Positions 46,346-54,508 of a DNA stretch of 64,000 nt are shown here, piece by piece. The position numbers and the translations under genes are program-made. The DNA is from Auritidibacter sp. Marseille-P8566 (lineage in GTDB: Bacteria > Actinomycetota > Actinomycetes > Actinomycetales > Microbacteriaceae). Location: NCBI GenBank assembly GCA_945895375.1, contig CAMDEE010000001.1, forward strand, positions 124,001 to 188,000. The letters are read 5' to 3'. Numbering within the stretch: position 1 is the stretch's first letter; every line of letters starts with the position of its first letter. The notes beneath the pieces were generated by a model. The model worked only from the letters and a program-made list of their open reading frames with translations, ran no database searches and was not told the origin of the DNA.

Positions 46346-47328
46346 TGAGTAATTTCGTAGAGCTTTCAATTGCTAAAGCAATCAACGCTGGTATCCGTAA
46401 ATCCATGCAGGACAACTCAAAGGTTCTGGTCTTTGGTGAAGACGTAGCTCAACTCGGCGGTGTGTTCCGAGTCACTGAAGGTTTACTTGATGAGTTTGGT
46501 GCTAAGCGAGTTTTTAACTCACCGATTGCTGAATCAGGAATTGTTGGAACTGCAATTGGCTTGGCAATGCGCGGTTTTCGTTCAGTTGCAGAAATCCAAT
46601 TCGATGGATTCATATACCCAGCTTTCAACCAGATTGTAAGCCAGCTGGCAAAACTAACTAATCGAAGCGAAGGCTTCTTTGATATGCCTGTAGTCATTCG
46701 TGTTCCTTACGGTGGTGGCATTGGTGCCGTTGAGCACCACAGCGAATCACCAGAAGCATATTTCGCACACACCCCAGGTCTTCGAGTGATTAGCCCATCT
46801 AATGCCAACGATGCTTACTGGATGATTCAGCAAGCTATCGAATCACGTGACCCAGTTATGTTCTTTGAACCAAAGCGAAGGTATTGGCAAAAGGGTCAAG
46901 TGAACCTTGACCAGGCTCCTATGTCTATGCACACAGCAGCCACTATCCGTCAGGGTGCTGATGTGACTATTGCAACCTATGGACCAATGGTTGTTACCGC
47001 ACTGCAGGCAGCAGAGAACGCAGCTGCAGAAGGCATAAACATTGAAGTGGTTGATATTAGATCTCTTTCACCAATTGACTTTGGACACATTGTTGAATCA
47101 GTGAAGAGAACCGGAAGACTGATCGTCACACACGAAGCAGGAACCTTCGTAAGCATCTCTTCTGAAATTGCAGCAAAGATATCTGAACTCTGCTTCTACT
47201 ATCTAGAAGCTCCAGTAATTAGAGTTGGTGGATTCGATGTTCCTTATCCAGCAGCAAAGCTCGAAGAATTATTCTTGCCAGACGCAGACCGCTTATTAGA
47301 AGCAGTCGATCGAGTGTTGGCTTACTAG
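46345..47328 (+). CDS. pdhB: 2-oxoacid dehydrogenase E1 component, beta subunit
   Basis: 327 residues. The beginning, [40 protein letters not shown], and the middle [22 protein letters not shown] are E1beta motifs. It completes the TPP site with the alpha chain. It overlaps pdhA and precedes the E2 gene by ten bases. No E3 gene is in the window, so E3 must come from elsewhere. Confidence 0.95.
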   Translation: MSNFVELSIAKAINAGIRKSMQDNSKVLVFGEDVAQLGGVFRVTEGLLDEFGAKRVFNSPIAESGIVGTAIGLAMRGFRSVAEIQFDGFIYPAFNQIVSQLAKLTNRSEGFFDMPVVIRVPYGGGIGAVEHHSESPEAYFAHTPGLRVISPSNANDAYWMIQQAIESRDPVMFFEPKRRYWQKGQVNLDQAPMSMHTAATIRQGADVTIATYGPMVVTALQAAENAAAEGINIEVVDIRSLSPIDFGHIVESVKRTGRLIVTHEAGTFVSISSEIAAKISELCFYYLEAPVIRVGGFDVPYPAAKLEELFLPDADRLLEAVDRVLAY

Positions 47329-47338
47329 GGCGGATCAG

Positions 47339-48721
47339 ATGTCACAGATTGCATATTTTGATTTGCCAGATGTTGGCGAAGGTCTTACCGAGGCAGAGAT
47401 TGTTTCTTGGAAAGTCAAAGTCGGCGATAACGTAAGCGTCAACCAGATCATTGTTGAAATTGAAACAGCAAAGTCTTTAGTTGAACTACCTTGCCCTTTC
47501 GCTGGAGTTGTTACTCAACTGCTTGCTAATGAAGGCGACACAGTAAACGTTGGTTCACCAATTATTGGAGTAACAGTAAGTGAAGCAACAGCAGCAGTTG
47601 CTGCAGGTCATGCACCAACTTCAATGCACACAGCAGTTGCACAAAACGCAGTGACGACAGAAGCTATTGAAACTGTTTCTGAAGTTTCTTCTTCAAGTTC
47701 TGAAGAGAAACCTCAACCTAATCTTGTCGGTTATGGAGTATCAGCTGCTGCTCCTAGTAGAAGAAGACGCGGAGTCGCTCCGGTAGCTGCAGCGGCAGCA
47801 ACATCTATTGCGAATGCAACAGCACCAGGAACCGATCTAATCGCAATTGTTCCTGCTGCAGACGTTGTGTTGGCTAAGCCACCGATTCGCAAACTTGCTA
47901 AAGACATGAACGTTGATATTTCTAAAGTTAAAGCAACTGGAGTCTCTGGTGAAGTCACTAGAGAAGACATTCTTGCAGCAGCTCAAGTTGCAAGTGTTTT
48001 TAGAAACCAAACAACACCTGAACCTAAAACAGAACGTGAAGAAAGAATTCCTGTTAAGGGAGTTAGAAAAGCCATTGCTAGCGCAATGGTTCAATCAGCA
48101 TTCACCGCTCCGCACGTAAGCATCTTCGTTGATGTGGATGCAACAAGAACAATGGAATATGTAAAGCGCTTGAAAGCAAGTGCTGATTTTGCTGGAGTAA
48201 AAGTAACACCACTTCTGATCATGGCTAAGGCGATGATCTGGGCAGCAAGAAGAAATCCAACCGTTAACTCAACTTGGACCGACACTGAGATCATCGTTCA
48301 CAACTATGTGAACTTTGGAGTTGCTGCTGCTACACCAAGAGGACTCATAGTTCCAAACGTTAAAGACGCAGATAAAATGTCAATGCTTGAACTAGCCATG
48401 GCCTTAGAGAAACTTGCAGCTACTGCTCGCGAAGGCAAAACAACTCCAGCAGATATGCAAAACGGAACCATCACAGTTACCAACATCGGTGTCTTCGGTG
48501 TTGACACTGGAACACCAATTCTTAACCCAGGCGAAGTTGGAATCGTAGCTCTTGGTTCGATTAGACCAAAGCCTTGGGTTGTTGACAATGAGATCCTCAT
48601 CCGCCAGGTAACAACTATTGGAGCTACTTTTGATCACCGAGTTGTTGACGGAGACGTTGCAAGCAGATTCGTTCAAGACGTCGCGTCGGTTATCGAAGAA
48701 CCAGCACTTTTGCTAGATTAA
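47339..48721 (+). CDS. pdhC: Dihydrolipoamide acyltransferase E2 component
   Basis: 460 residues. One lipoyl domain with the modified lysine K45 in [10 protein letters not shown], a flexible Ala/Pro-rich linker, an E1/E3-binding domain ([21 protein letters not shown]) and the catalytic domain ending with [14 protein letters not shown]. It transfers the acyl group from E1 to CoA. The final 18 bases plus the next five are repeated 333 bp downstream, upstream of the second DUF4190 gene. Confidence 0.95.
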   Translation: MSQIAYFDLPDVGEGLTEAEIVSWKVKVGDNVSVNQIIVEIETAKSLVELPCPFAGVVTQLLANEGDTVNVGSPIIGVTVSEATAAVAAGHAPTSMHTAVAQNAVTTEAIETVSEVSSSSSEEKPQPNLVGYGVSAAAPSRRRRGVAPVAAAAATSIANATAPGTDLIAIVPAADVVLAKPPIRKLAKDMNVDISKVKATGVSGEVTREDILAAAQVASVFRNQTTPEPKTEREERIPVKGVRKAIASAMVQSAFTAPHVSIFVDVDATRTMEYVKRLKASADFAGVKVTPLLIMAKAMIWAARRNPTVNSTWTDTEIIVHNYVNFGVAAATPRGLIVPNVKDADKMSMLELAMALEKLAATAREGKTTPADMQNGTITVTNIGVFGVDTGTPILNPGEVGIVALGSIRPKPWVVDNEILIRQVTTIGATFDHRVVDGDVASRFVQDVASVIEEPALLLD

Positions 48722-48723
48722 TA
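48704..48723 (+). repeat. 20-bp direct repeat, copy 1 (end of pdhC)
   Basis: GCACTTTTGCTAGATTAATA covers the last pdhC codons and stop. The same 20 bases recur at 49037-49056. It marks one end of a duplicated 333-bp unit. Confidence 0.9.
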
Positions 48724-48758
48724 ATGCGTTCCCATGGAGGGAATTGGAAGGGGCAAAA

Positions 48759-49034
48759 TTGAATAATCAATCACAAGAAATCGAAACAAAGAGCAATCTG
48801 CCAATTTTGGCATTGGCCTTAGGCATCCTGGTTCCGCCACTCGGAGCAATCATGGGTCACATCGCGTTGAAGTCAATGAGCACAGGTGAAATCAGTTCAG
48901 TGAACAGAAGATTTGCAGTTGCAGCAGTTGCTGTGGGATGGATTTTGACTGGACTTATCCTTGCGGCGCTTTTTCTAGTGCAATTGCTTATTTGGGGGTT
49001 ACAGGCATTCTTTGGATCTCTTACATACAACTAA
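48759..49034 (+). CDS. DUF4190-type membrane protein (copy 1)
   Basis: 91 residues from a TTG at 48759, preceded by GGAAGGGG. The start then parallels the second copy (MNNQSQEIETKSNLP against MSNNSNQNNATESSLP). The DUF4190 core LPILALALGILVPPLGAIMGHIALKSM holds a GHIAL motif, and a second hydrophobic helix lies near 55-80. Function unknown. It lies close behind pdhC and may be read through from that operon. A longer form starting at a TTG 15 bases up is possible. Confidence 0.78.
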   Translation: MNNQSQEIETKSNLPILALALGILVPPLGAIMGHIALKSMSTGEISSVNRRFAVAAVAVGWILTGLILAALFLVQLLIWGLQAFFGSLTYN

Positions 49035-49036
49035 GT

Positions 49037-49056
49037 GCACTTTTGCTAGATTAATA
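49037..49056 (+). repeat. 20-bp direct repeat, copy 2 (upstream of DUF4190 copy 2)
   Basis: Identical to 48704-48723. Here it is noncoding and probably contains promoter sequence. A related TTCCC-N4/5-GGGAA inverted repeat follows in both copies (48730-48744 and 49062-49075). Confidence 0.9.
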
Positions 49057-49091
49057 CTGTATTCCCAAGGGGGAATAGAAAAGGTGGAATC

Positions 49092-49355
49092 ATGAGTAAC
49101 AATTCAAATCAAAACAATGCAACAGAGAGTTCGCTCCCGATCTGGGCCTTGGTGCTCTCATTCCTTGCATCACCTGTAGGGGCAATTCTGGGCCACGTGG
49201 CTATGTCGCAAATGAAGAGCGGTCAGATCAGCTCTTCAAACCGAGGAATGGCTCTTGCGGCCGTAATCTTGGGTTGGACATTCACCGCTCTCGCCATTTT
49301 TCTGGTGCCGATTCTTCTTAGTTTGTTTGTGTTGATTGGGTTTACTGGCTCATAG
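49092..49355 (+). CDS. DUF4190-type membrane protein (copy 2)
   Basis: 87 residues, paralogue of the previous gene: LPIWALVLSFLASPVGAILGHVAMSQMKSGQISSSNRGMALAAVILGW, then a final hydrophobic helix. The start is an ATG with AAAGGTGG upstream, where copy 1 has TTG. Repeats outside the coding regions show that the pair arose by tandem duplication. A role at the membrane is likely but unknown. Confidence 0.82.
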   Translation: MSNNSNQNNATESSLPIWALVLSFLASPVGAILGHVAMSQMKSGQISSSNRGMALAAVILGWTFTALAIFLVPILLSLFVLIGFTGS

Positions 49356-49381
49356 ACCCAGTCCAATGGCAATCGTCTATT

Positions 49382-49421
49382 GTTATTGATATTCATTATC
49401 AATAACACTATGATTTAGCTA
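49382..49421 (+). promoter_or_regulatory. Zur-type operator and leaderless promoter of the znu operon
   Basis: A perfect inverted repeat: GTTATTGATA, spacer TTCAT, TATCAATAAC (49382-49406). TTGATA (49386-49391) and TATGAT (49409-49414) are spaced by 17 bases, a good vegetative promoter. Transcription should start about 49421, which is the A of the znuA ATG. A bound Zur would cover the -35 and spacer. The Zur gene is the last of the operon. Confidence 0.8.
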
Positions 49422-50392
49422 TGAAGAAATCATTAGTAGCACTAGTTGCCGTAACTTCCCTAGCAATAGGCCTATCTGGCTGTTCATCAACAGAGTCAGC
49501 CGATACCCGACCTTCTGTTGTCGCCACAACCTCAGTCTGGGCTGATGTAGCCAGCCAGATCGCTGGCGATAAGTTCCAGGTCCTGGCCCTGATTGATAAG
49601 CCAACTCAGGACCCTCACTCATTCGAGGCATCAGCCAGAGATCAATTGGCCGTGTCTGAGTCAAGCATCTTCATTATGAATGGTGGTGGCTATGACGAGT
49701 TTGCATCCAAGCTTGCAAGCGCAGCTAACGTTGTTCCATTTGATGTGTACGAGAGTCACGAAGCTGCTCACGCAGATGAGCACGCTGGAGAGACTAAAGA
49801 CGAGCACGCTGGCGAAAGTGAGGATGAGCACGCTGGAGAGACTAAAGACGAGCACGACGGAGAGCACGCTCATGGACACGATGGCTCAGACCACATTTGG
49901 TATGACCTACATGTTGTTGAGGCAACTGCGTTTGAGCTCTCAAAGAAAATGGCTGAGCTTCAGCCAGAGAACAAGAATGTGTTTGATGAGAATTACACAA
50001 AGTTCGCGACTTCAATTGAAGAACTTGAAGAACGAGCGGCAAAGATCACAACAAAGCTTTCATACTTTGAAGCCCACCCTCTTGCAGCTCTCTTGTTCCA
50101 GGAATTGGGCTTTGAGAACCTAACACCAGAAGGCTTTGCTGAAGCTGAAGAAGCGGAACTAGAACCATCACCGCTAATCATGAATGACGCCAAGGAACTT
50201 ATCGGCGGCAAGAAAGTTAACTTTGTTGCTGTCAACCGTCAGGCGACCTCCACTTCTCTTGAGCAACTCATCGCTGTTGCTGAAGAGAACATGGTTCCTG
50301 TGTTGAACTTCGATGAGCTTCTGCCAGAAGGTTCTAACTACCAAGACTGGATGTCTGGAATCCTCGCTGAAATCGAAACAATAAGCAACTAG
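49421..50392 (+). CDS. znuA: Zinc ABC transporter substrate-binding lipoprotein
   Basis: A 323-residue protein with lipobox IGLSGCSS (C21). Metal-site histidines are likely in DPHSFEAS, DHIWYDLHV and FEAHPLAAL, typical of cluster A-I binding proteins. A His/Asp/Glu-rich loop with three EHAGE units (about 117-150) precedes the second ligand, as known for ZnuA proteins; two 33-base DNA repeats (49775-49807, 49823-49855) encode part of it. It delivers zinc to ZnuB. The start is the A of a probable leaderless message. Confidence 0.93.
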   Translation: MKKSLVALVAVTSLAIGLSGCSSTESADTRPSVVATTSVWADVASQIAGDKFQVLALIDKPTQDPHSFEASARDQLAVSESSIFIMNGGGYDEFASKLASAANVVPFDVYESHEAAHADEHAGETKDEHAGESEDEHAGETKDEHDGEHAHGHDGSDHIWYDLHVVEATAFELSKKMAELQPENKNVFDENYTKFATSIEELEERAAKITTKLSYFEAHPLAALLFQELGFENLTPEGFAEAEEAELEPSPLIMNDAKELIGGKKVNFVAVNRQATSTSLEQLIAVAEENMVPVLNFDELLPEGSNYQDWMSGILAEIETISN

Positions 50393-50431
50393 TTCCTAAT
50401 CTCGCTGAGGGATAAACTCAGTCAATGAAGA

Positions 50432-51259
50432 ATGAAGTTGTTAACCATATCCACCACCAATAGCCCAGTGCTAAGAATTAGCCAAGCCACTCTCGGTTAC
50501 GATGAGCGGCCGCTTTGGAGCAACCTAGATTTAGAAGTTGCTCAGGGAGAATTCATAGCAATCATTGGTGCCAACGGATCTGGCAAAACAACGCTGCTTA
50601 GAGCAATCTTGGGTCAAGAGAAACTTAACTCAGGAGCGATCCTGCTGAATGGAAAACCGGTTACTCACGGTTCCAGGAAGATTGGATATATTCCTCAGTC
50701 AAGAACTCTTGATGCTCACACACCACTGCTAGCTAGAGACCTGTTGACTATGGGCATCAACGGTCATCGCTACGGTGTTCCATTTACTTCACGTAAAGAT
50801 AAAGCAAGAGTTGAACACATTCTCAACTGCATTGATGGTCATGAGCTAGCCAGTCTTCCAGTGGGTCAATTAAGTGGTGGACAGCTGCAAAGATTTCGGG
50901 TTGGTCAAGCAGTAATCGATGAACCAGATCTGATTCTTGCCGATGAGCCACTTAGTGCTTTAGACCTAGCACAGCAGGGAGTACTTGCAGATCTAATTGA
51001 TCGTGAAAGAAAAGATCATTCAGCAGCAGTGTTGTTTGTCACACACGATGTTAATCCAGTACTTGACATGGTTGATCGAGTTTTGTATTTGGCTAATGGA
51101 CAATTCAAAATTGGAACTCCTGATGAAGTAATGCGCAGCGAAGTACTCAGTGAGCTTTATGGTGCTCCTGTTGATGTTGTTCGTAACCAGGGAAGAATAG
51201 TAATTCTTGGTACCCACGGCTCTGATCATGAGCATCACGATCATGAGGAGTGGAAATAA
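50432..51259 (+). CDS. znuC: Zinc ABC transporter ATP-binding protein
   Basis: A 275-residue ABC ATPase. Walker A GANGSGKTTLL, signature LSGGQLQRFRVGQA and Walker B LILADEPLSALD are visible. The C-terminus is His-rich (GSDHEHHDHEEWK), fitting zinc. A small CTGAG/CTCAG hairpin lies in the 39-bp gap after znuA. The stop overlaps the znuB start (TAATG). Confidence 0.94.
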   Translation: MKLLTISTTNSPVLRISQATLGYDERPLWSNLDLEVAQGEFIAIIGANGSGKTTLLRAILGQEKLNSGAILLNGKPVTHGSRKIGYIPQSRTLDAHTPLLARDLLTMGINGHRYGVPFTSRKDKARVEHILNCIDGHELASLPVGQLSGGQLQRFRVGQAVIDEPDLILADEPLSALDLAQQGVLADLIDRERKDHSAAVLFVTHDVNPVLDMVDRVLYLANGQFKIGTPDEVMRSEVLSELYGAPVDVVRNQGRIVILGTHGSDHEHHDHEEWK

Positions 51260-52113
51260 TGATTTTCGACTTCACTGATTACGACAAGCTGCTTCCCCTA
51301 GTAACCAACCCACTTATAGCCTCAGCTTTGCTGGGTCTAATGGGTGGTCTAATCGGTATCTTTGTAATGACTAGAGATTCTTCCTTTGCTGTTCATGGAA
51401 TAAGTGAAATCTCTTTTGCTGGTGCAGCAGTTGCACTGCTAATCGGTCTAGATGTTGTCTTAGGTTCCGTGATTGGATCTGCAGCAGCTGCAATCCTCAT
51501 CGGAATACTAGGGACAAGAGCAAAAGATCGAAACTCAATCATTGCTGTCCTAATGCCATTTGGTTTAGGTATTGGAATTCTTGCGCTCTCACTTTATGAA
51601 GGAAGAACTTCAAACAAGTTTGGTTTACTAACCGGACAGATTATTGCCATCGATTCACCTTCACTGTTTTGGCTAACTGCAATATCTATTTTTGTAATTC
51701 TGGTTCTTGTAATTATCTGGCGACCACTTCAGTTCGCAAGCCTAGATGCAGAGGTTGCTAAGGCTAGGGGAGTTGCAACTGGAAAGCTTGGTTTCGGTTT
51801 CTTGCTACTTCTAGGACTAGCAGTTGCTGCAAGCGTCCAAGTGGTTGGAGCATTACTCGTGCTTAGTCTTCTGGTTACCCCAGCTGCCGCTGCACTTAGA
51901 GTTACTTCATCACCAAAGCTCGCTCCTCTTCTAAGTGTTAGCTTTGCAATGACTTCGGCAATTGGTGGAATACTGCTAGCCCTTGGTGGTGGGCTTCCAG
52001 TAAGCCCATACATTACTTCCGTTTCATTCTTTATCTACCTTGTTGCACGAGTAGTAGAGGTAATGAGAAAGCGATCAGCTAAGCAGTCAGTATCAAAAGG
52101 TTTGAAGGCATGA
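51259..52113 (+). CDS. znuB: Zinc ABC transporter permease
   Basis: A 284-residue membrane protein of the ABC-3 family with about eight helices. LLGLMGGLIGIFVMTRDSSFAVHGISEISFAGAA and GALLVLSLLVTPAAAALRVT are family motifs. The ATG at 51259 follows GAGGAG; a GTG at 51250 would overlap more. It forms the channel for zinc delivered by ZnuA. The stop overlaps the zur ATG (ATGA). Confidence 0.93.
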   Translation: MIFDFTDYDKLLPLVTNPLIASALLGLMGGLIGIFVMTRDSSFAVHGISEISFAGAAVALLIGLDVVLGSVIGSAAAAILIGILGTRAKDRNSIIAVLMPFGLGIGILALSLYEGRTSNKFGLLTGQIIAIDSPSLFWLTAISIFVILVLVIIWRPLQFASLDAEVAKARGVATGKLGFGFLLLLGLAVAASVQVVGALLVLSLLVTPAAAALRVTSSPKLAPLLSVSFAMTSAIGGILLALGGGLPVSPYITSVSFFIYLVARVVEVMRKRSAKQSVSKGLKA

Positions 52114-52499
52114 GTACAGCAAAGAGAAATACCTGGCAGAAAGATGCAGTGATGCATGCTCTGACTGAAGCCAAAGGTTTTGTCAGTGCTCAACAGTTAC
52201 ACCTTGTTCTCAAGCAACATGGATCAACTATTGGATTGGCAACCGTATACCGAGCGCTAACCGAACTTGTAAGCCTAGGTAAAGCAGATAGCCTGCAGAG
52301 CAATGAAGGTGAAACCTTGTATAGAGACTGCTCAACCCATCACCACCATCACCTGATCTGTGAGAACTGTGGAGTCACCATTGAGATCGAAGCTGAAGCT
52401 GCAGAAGCCTGGGCCTCAAAGGTTGCCAAAGAGCATGGCTTTACCCAAGTGACCCACACCATCGACATCTTCGGACTCTGCAAAGCCTGCAGCAAGTAG
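52110..52499 (+). CDS. zur: Fur-family zinc uptake regulator
   Basis: A 129-residue regulator. The DNA-binding domain includes TIGLATVYRALTELVSLGKAD. The hinge and dimer domain carry five histidines in a row (HHHHHLICENCG), with CxxC pairs CENC and CKAC for structural zinc. Position at the end of the zinc uptake operon points to Zur, not Fur. It should bind the palindrome upstream of znuA and repress it when zinc is sufficient (family knowledge). Confidence 0.92.
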   Translation: MSTAKRNTWQKDAVMHALTEAKGFVSAQQLHLVLKQHGSTIGLATVYRALTELVSLGKADSLQSNEGETLYRDCSTHHHHHLICENCGVTIEIEAEAAEAWASKVAKEHGFTQVTHTIDIFGLCKACSK

Positions 52500-52537
52500 T
52501 ATTTGGAAAGGCTAGATACTTTCCTAAAGGGGGGCAA

Positions 52538-53128
52538 ATGAAATTTGTAAGCGACGCAATTAAGCAAACCAGAGTGGTTAGAGCCACATTCAAGATCTTT
52601 TCCATTCTCTTTGGTCTGTTAGCCCTTAGCCCTCTATTTTTTGGCTTTCTGAGCAATTTATTGCCGGGGTATTCAATAACATCCTCAAATGCTTACCTAC
52701 TCAACATGTCCTACTTGCTACCTTCGGTGTTTGCGGCGGCCTTCACATTCGTGGCTCTTGATTACCTTATAAAGCCCAGAGTTCGGGATTTGAAAGAAAT
52801 CCTGAGTTTTGAGCAAAAGCCTGAGGTCGCATCAGCACTAATTGGGGCATACACCCGTAACTTGAGGAACAGCTCCATATTTCTTCTGGTAGCCAGCGCA
52901 GGCTTCCTTTTAAGCTCTCTTTCGCAAGTATCGCTGGCGGTTCAGTACGCATCGCTAGGGATAAGTGGAAATAGTGGCCCAGCGTCTGAGGTTTACTTCC
53001 TGCAAGCGTTTCAGCCTCTCCTGACAGCCATAGTTCTAGGCCTTTTAGCCATATTCCTGCTCAGTCAGGCTAGGGCTTTGAGATCAGGCCTAACCAAGCT
53101 GGAAACCCCAGATATTGCCCTAAATTAG
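52538..53128 (+). CDS. Unknown four-helix membrane protein
   Basis: A 196-residue protein with four hydrophobic segments, at about 18-42, 53-76, 108-130 and 155-177. AAAGGGGGG precedes the ATG. CTAGATAC at 52512-52519 upstream resembles the elements before 9545 and 10329. No family is recognised. It lies between zur and the ribosomal protein genes and ends at its own terminator. Confidence 0.72.
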   Translation: MKFVSDAIKQTRVVRATFKIFSILFGLLALSPLFFGFLSNLLPGYSITSSNAYLLNMSYLLPSVFAAAFTFVALDYLIKPRVRDLKEILSFEQKPEVASALIGAYTRNLRNSSIFLLVASAGFLLSSLSQVSLAVQYASLGISGNSGPASEVYFLQAFQPLLTAIVLGLLAIFLLSQARALRSGLTKLETPDIALN

Positions 53129-53171
53129 GACTTGCACACATACCCTAAACAGGTCTAAACTTGAGCAGTTG

Positions 53172-53190
53172 CCCGAAATCTTCGGGTTTT
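53172..53190 (+). terminator. Terminator after the 52538 membrane protein
   Basis: CCCGAA and TTCGGG form a 6-bp stem followed by TTTT. Confidence 0.7.
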
Positions 53191-53241
53191 ACAAACCGGT
53201 CATTTTTAGACCATCCATCATTTTTATAACGGAGGAAGCCG

Positions 53242-53478
53242 ATGTCTGCTTACTGCCAGGTCACAGAGACCCGTCCGCAGTTTGGACACGCTGTTTCGCA
53301 CGCTCAGAACAAGACCAAGCGTCGTTTCAACCCAAACATCCAGAAGCGCACCTACTTCGTGCCTTCACTAAAGCGCAATGTAACTCTTCAGTTGAGTGCA
53401 CGTGGCATCAAGGTTATTGACGCTCGTGGCATCGAAGCTGTTGTTGCTCAAATCCTTGCCCGTGGCGAGAAGATCTAA
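53242..53478 (+). CDS. rpmB: 50S ribosomal protein L28, cysteine-poor form
   Basis: A 78-residue L28: [34 protein letters not shown] and [16 protein letters not shown]. The N-terminus keeps a single Cys, so the zinc-binding CxxC of the C-plus form is missing. GGAGGAAG before the ATG is a good ribosome site. It starts an operon with rpmG and rpsN. In mycobacteria such C-minus sets are induced when zinc is scarce; here they may be the only copies. Confidence 0.96.
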   Translation: MSAYCQVTETRPQFGHAVSHAQNKTKRRFNPNIQKRTYFVPSLKRNVTLQLSARGIKVIDARGIEAVVAQILARGEKI

Positions 53479-53488
53479 GGAATAGACA

Positions 53489-53656
53489 ATGGCTAAAGAC
53501 AGAGACATTCGTCCAATCATCAAAATGAAGTCCACAGCGGGCACTGGTTACACATACGTAACCCGTAAGAACCGTCGTAACGACCCAGACCGTATCGTGC
53601 TAAAGAAGTACGACCCAGTTGTGCGTAAGCACGTTGAATTCCGCGAGGAGCGCTAA
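53489..53656 (+). CDS. rpmG: 50S ribosomal protein L33, cysteine-free form
   Basis: 55 residues, [18 protein letters not shown] and [30 protein letters not shown]. No cysteine at all, so it cannot bind the structural zinc of C-plus L33. AAGGAATAG lies upstream of the ATG. It is too short for most gene finders but completely typical of L33. rpsN follows two bases after the stop. Confidence 0.97.
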   Translation: MAKDRDIRPIIKMKSTAGTGYTYVTRKNRRNDPDRIVLKKYDPVVRKHVEFREER

Positions 53657-53658
53657 AA

Positions 53659-53964
53659 ATGGCTAAGAAGAGCAAGATTGCACGTAACGAGCAGCGCAAG
53701 GTTGTTGTTGAGCGCTACGCAGCAAAGCGTCTAGAACTAAAGAAGGCTTTGGTTGACCCAAACTCAACAGACGAACAGCGCGAAGCTGCACGTCTAGGCC
53801 TACAGAAACTTCCTCGTAACGCGTCCCCTACCCGTGTCCGCAGCCGCGATGCTATCGATGGCCGTCCACGTGGTGTTCTAAGCAAGTTCGGTGTATCTCG
53901 TGTTCGTTTCCGTGACATGGCTCACAAGGGCGAGCTTCCAGGTATCACCAAGTCTTCTTGGTAA
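53659..53964 (+). CDS. rpsN: 30S ribosomal protein S14, long zinc-independent form
   Basis: A 101-residue S14, the long type without CxxC motifs. [28 protein letters not shown] and [38 protein letters not shown] are diagnostic. Usual actinobacterial operon S14 of the spc cluster is short and zinc-binding; whether this genome has that copy is not visible. Terminates at 53983. Confidence 0.96.
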   Translation: MAKKSKIARNEQRKVVVERYAAKRLELKKALVDPNSTDEQREAARLGLQKLPRNASPTRVRSRDAIDGRPRGVLSKFGVSRVRFRDMAHKGELPGITKSSW

Positions 53965-53982
53965 TCACCATTTTTTATAGAG

Positions 53983-54010
53983 ATCCGCTGTCGAAAGATG
54001 GCGGATTTTC
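53983..54010 (+). terminator. Terminator of rpmB-rpmG-rpsN
   Basis: ATCCGC pairs with GCGGAT, with CTGT/AAGATG in the loop region, followed by TTTTCT. Confidence 0.7.
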
Positions 54011-54162
54011 TGCTTAAATGCGTCAAAAACCTTGTATTCACAGGGCTTTTCTCAATAATGTTATCCGCAACACGCCGAAACCCTAATAAATACGCGGTAT
54101 CTAGGCGTATAGGGTGATTACGAAGTTCCAAATTGAATCTTTCAAAAGTCCAGGAGGACAAC

Positions 54163-54444
54163 ATGTCAGCACTAAACAAGAGCGACCTAGTAGCCGCAAT
54201 CGCAAGCCACACCGGTGAGTCACAGGCAGCAGTCAACAGAATCGTTGACGCTTTCTTCGAGACCATCGCAGCAACAGTTGCTAAGGGCGACAAAGTAACA
54301 ATCCCAGGTTGGTTGTCAGTTGAGAAGGGTTTCCGTGCAGCACGTGCAGGCCGTAACCCACAGACTGGTGCAACAATCCAGATTGCTGCTTCAAACACAG
54401 TGAAGGTTTCAGCTGGAAGCAAGCTAAAGGCAGCTGTTAAGTAA
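54163..54444 (+). CDS. hup: HU-family DNA-binding protein
   Basis: A 93-residue nucleoid protein. MSALNKSDLVAAIASHTGESQAAVNRIVDAFFETI is the helical part and GRNPQTGATIQIAASNTVKVSAGSKLKAAVK the arm and end. GGAGG just before the ATG sets the start; an upstream in-frame ATG at 54133 has no ribosome site. No Lys/Ala-rich C-terminal tail as in mycobacterial HupB. It has its own promoter and terminator. Confidence 0.96.
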   Translation: MSALNKSDLVAAIASHTGESQAAVNRIVDAFFETIAATVAKGDKVTIPGWLSVEKGFRAARAGRNPQTGATIQIAASNTVKVSAGSKLKAAVK

Positions 54445-54463
54445 TTCCAGTTACACAAGCAGG

Positions 54464-54492
54464 CGACGCACTTCGGTGCGTCGTTTTGCTTT
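54464..54492 (+). terminator. Terminator after the HU gene
   Basis: CGACGCAC and GTGCGTCG form a perfect 8-bp stem capped by a TTCG tetraloop, followed by TTTTGCTTT. Confidence 0.92.
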
Positions 54493-54508
54493 AACTTAGG
54501 CTTGTTGA

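Noticed and set aside
53191-53241. Zur operator before rpmB
   Set aside because: The GGTCATTTTTAGACC inverted repeat at 53198-53212 does not resemble the TTGATA-TATCAA palindrome before znuA.
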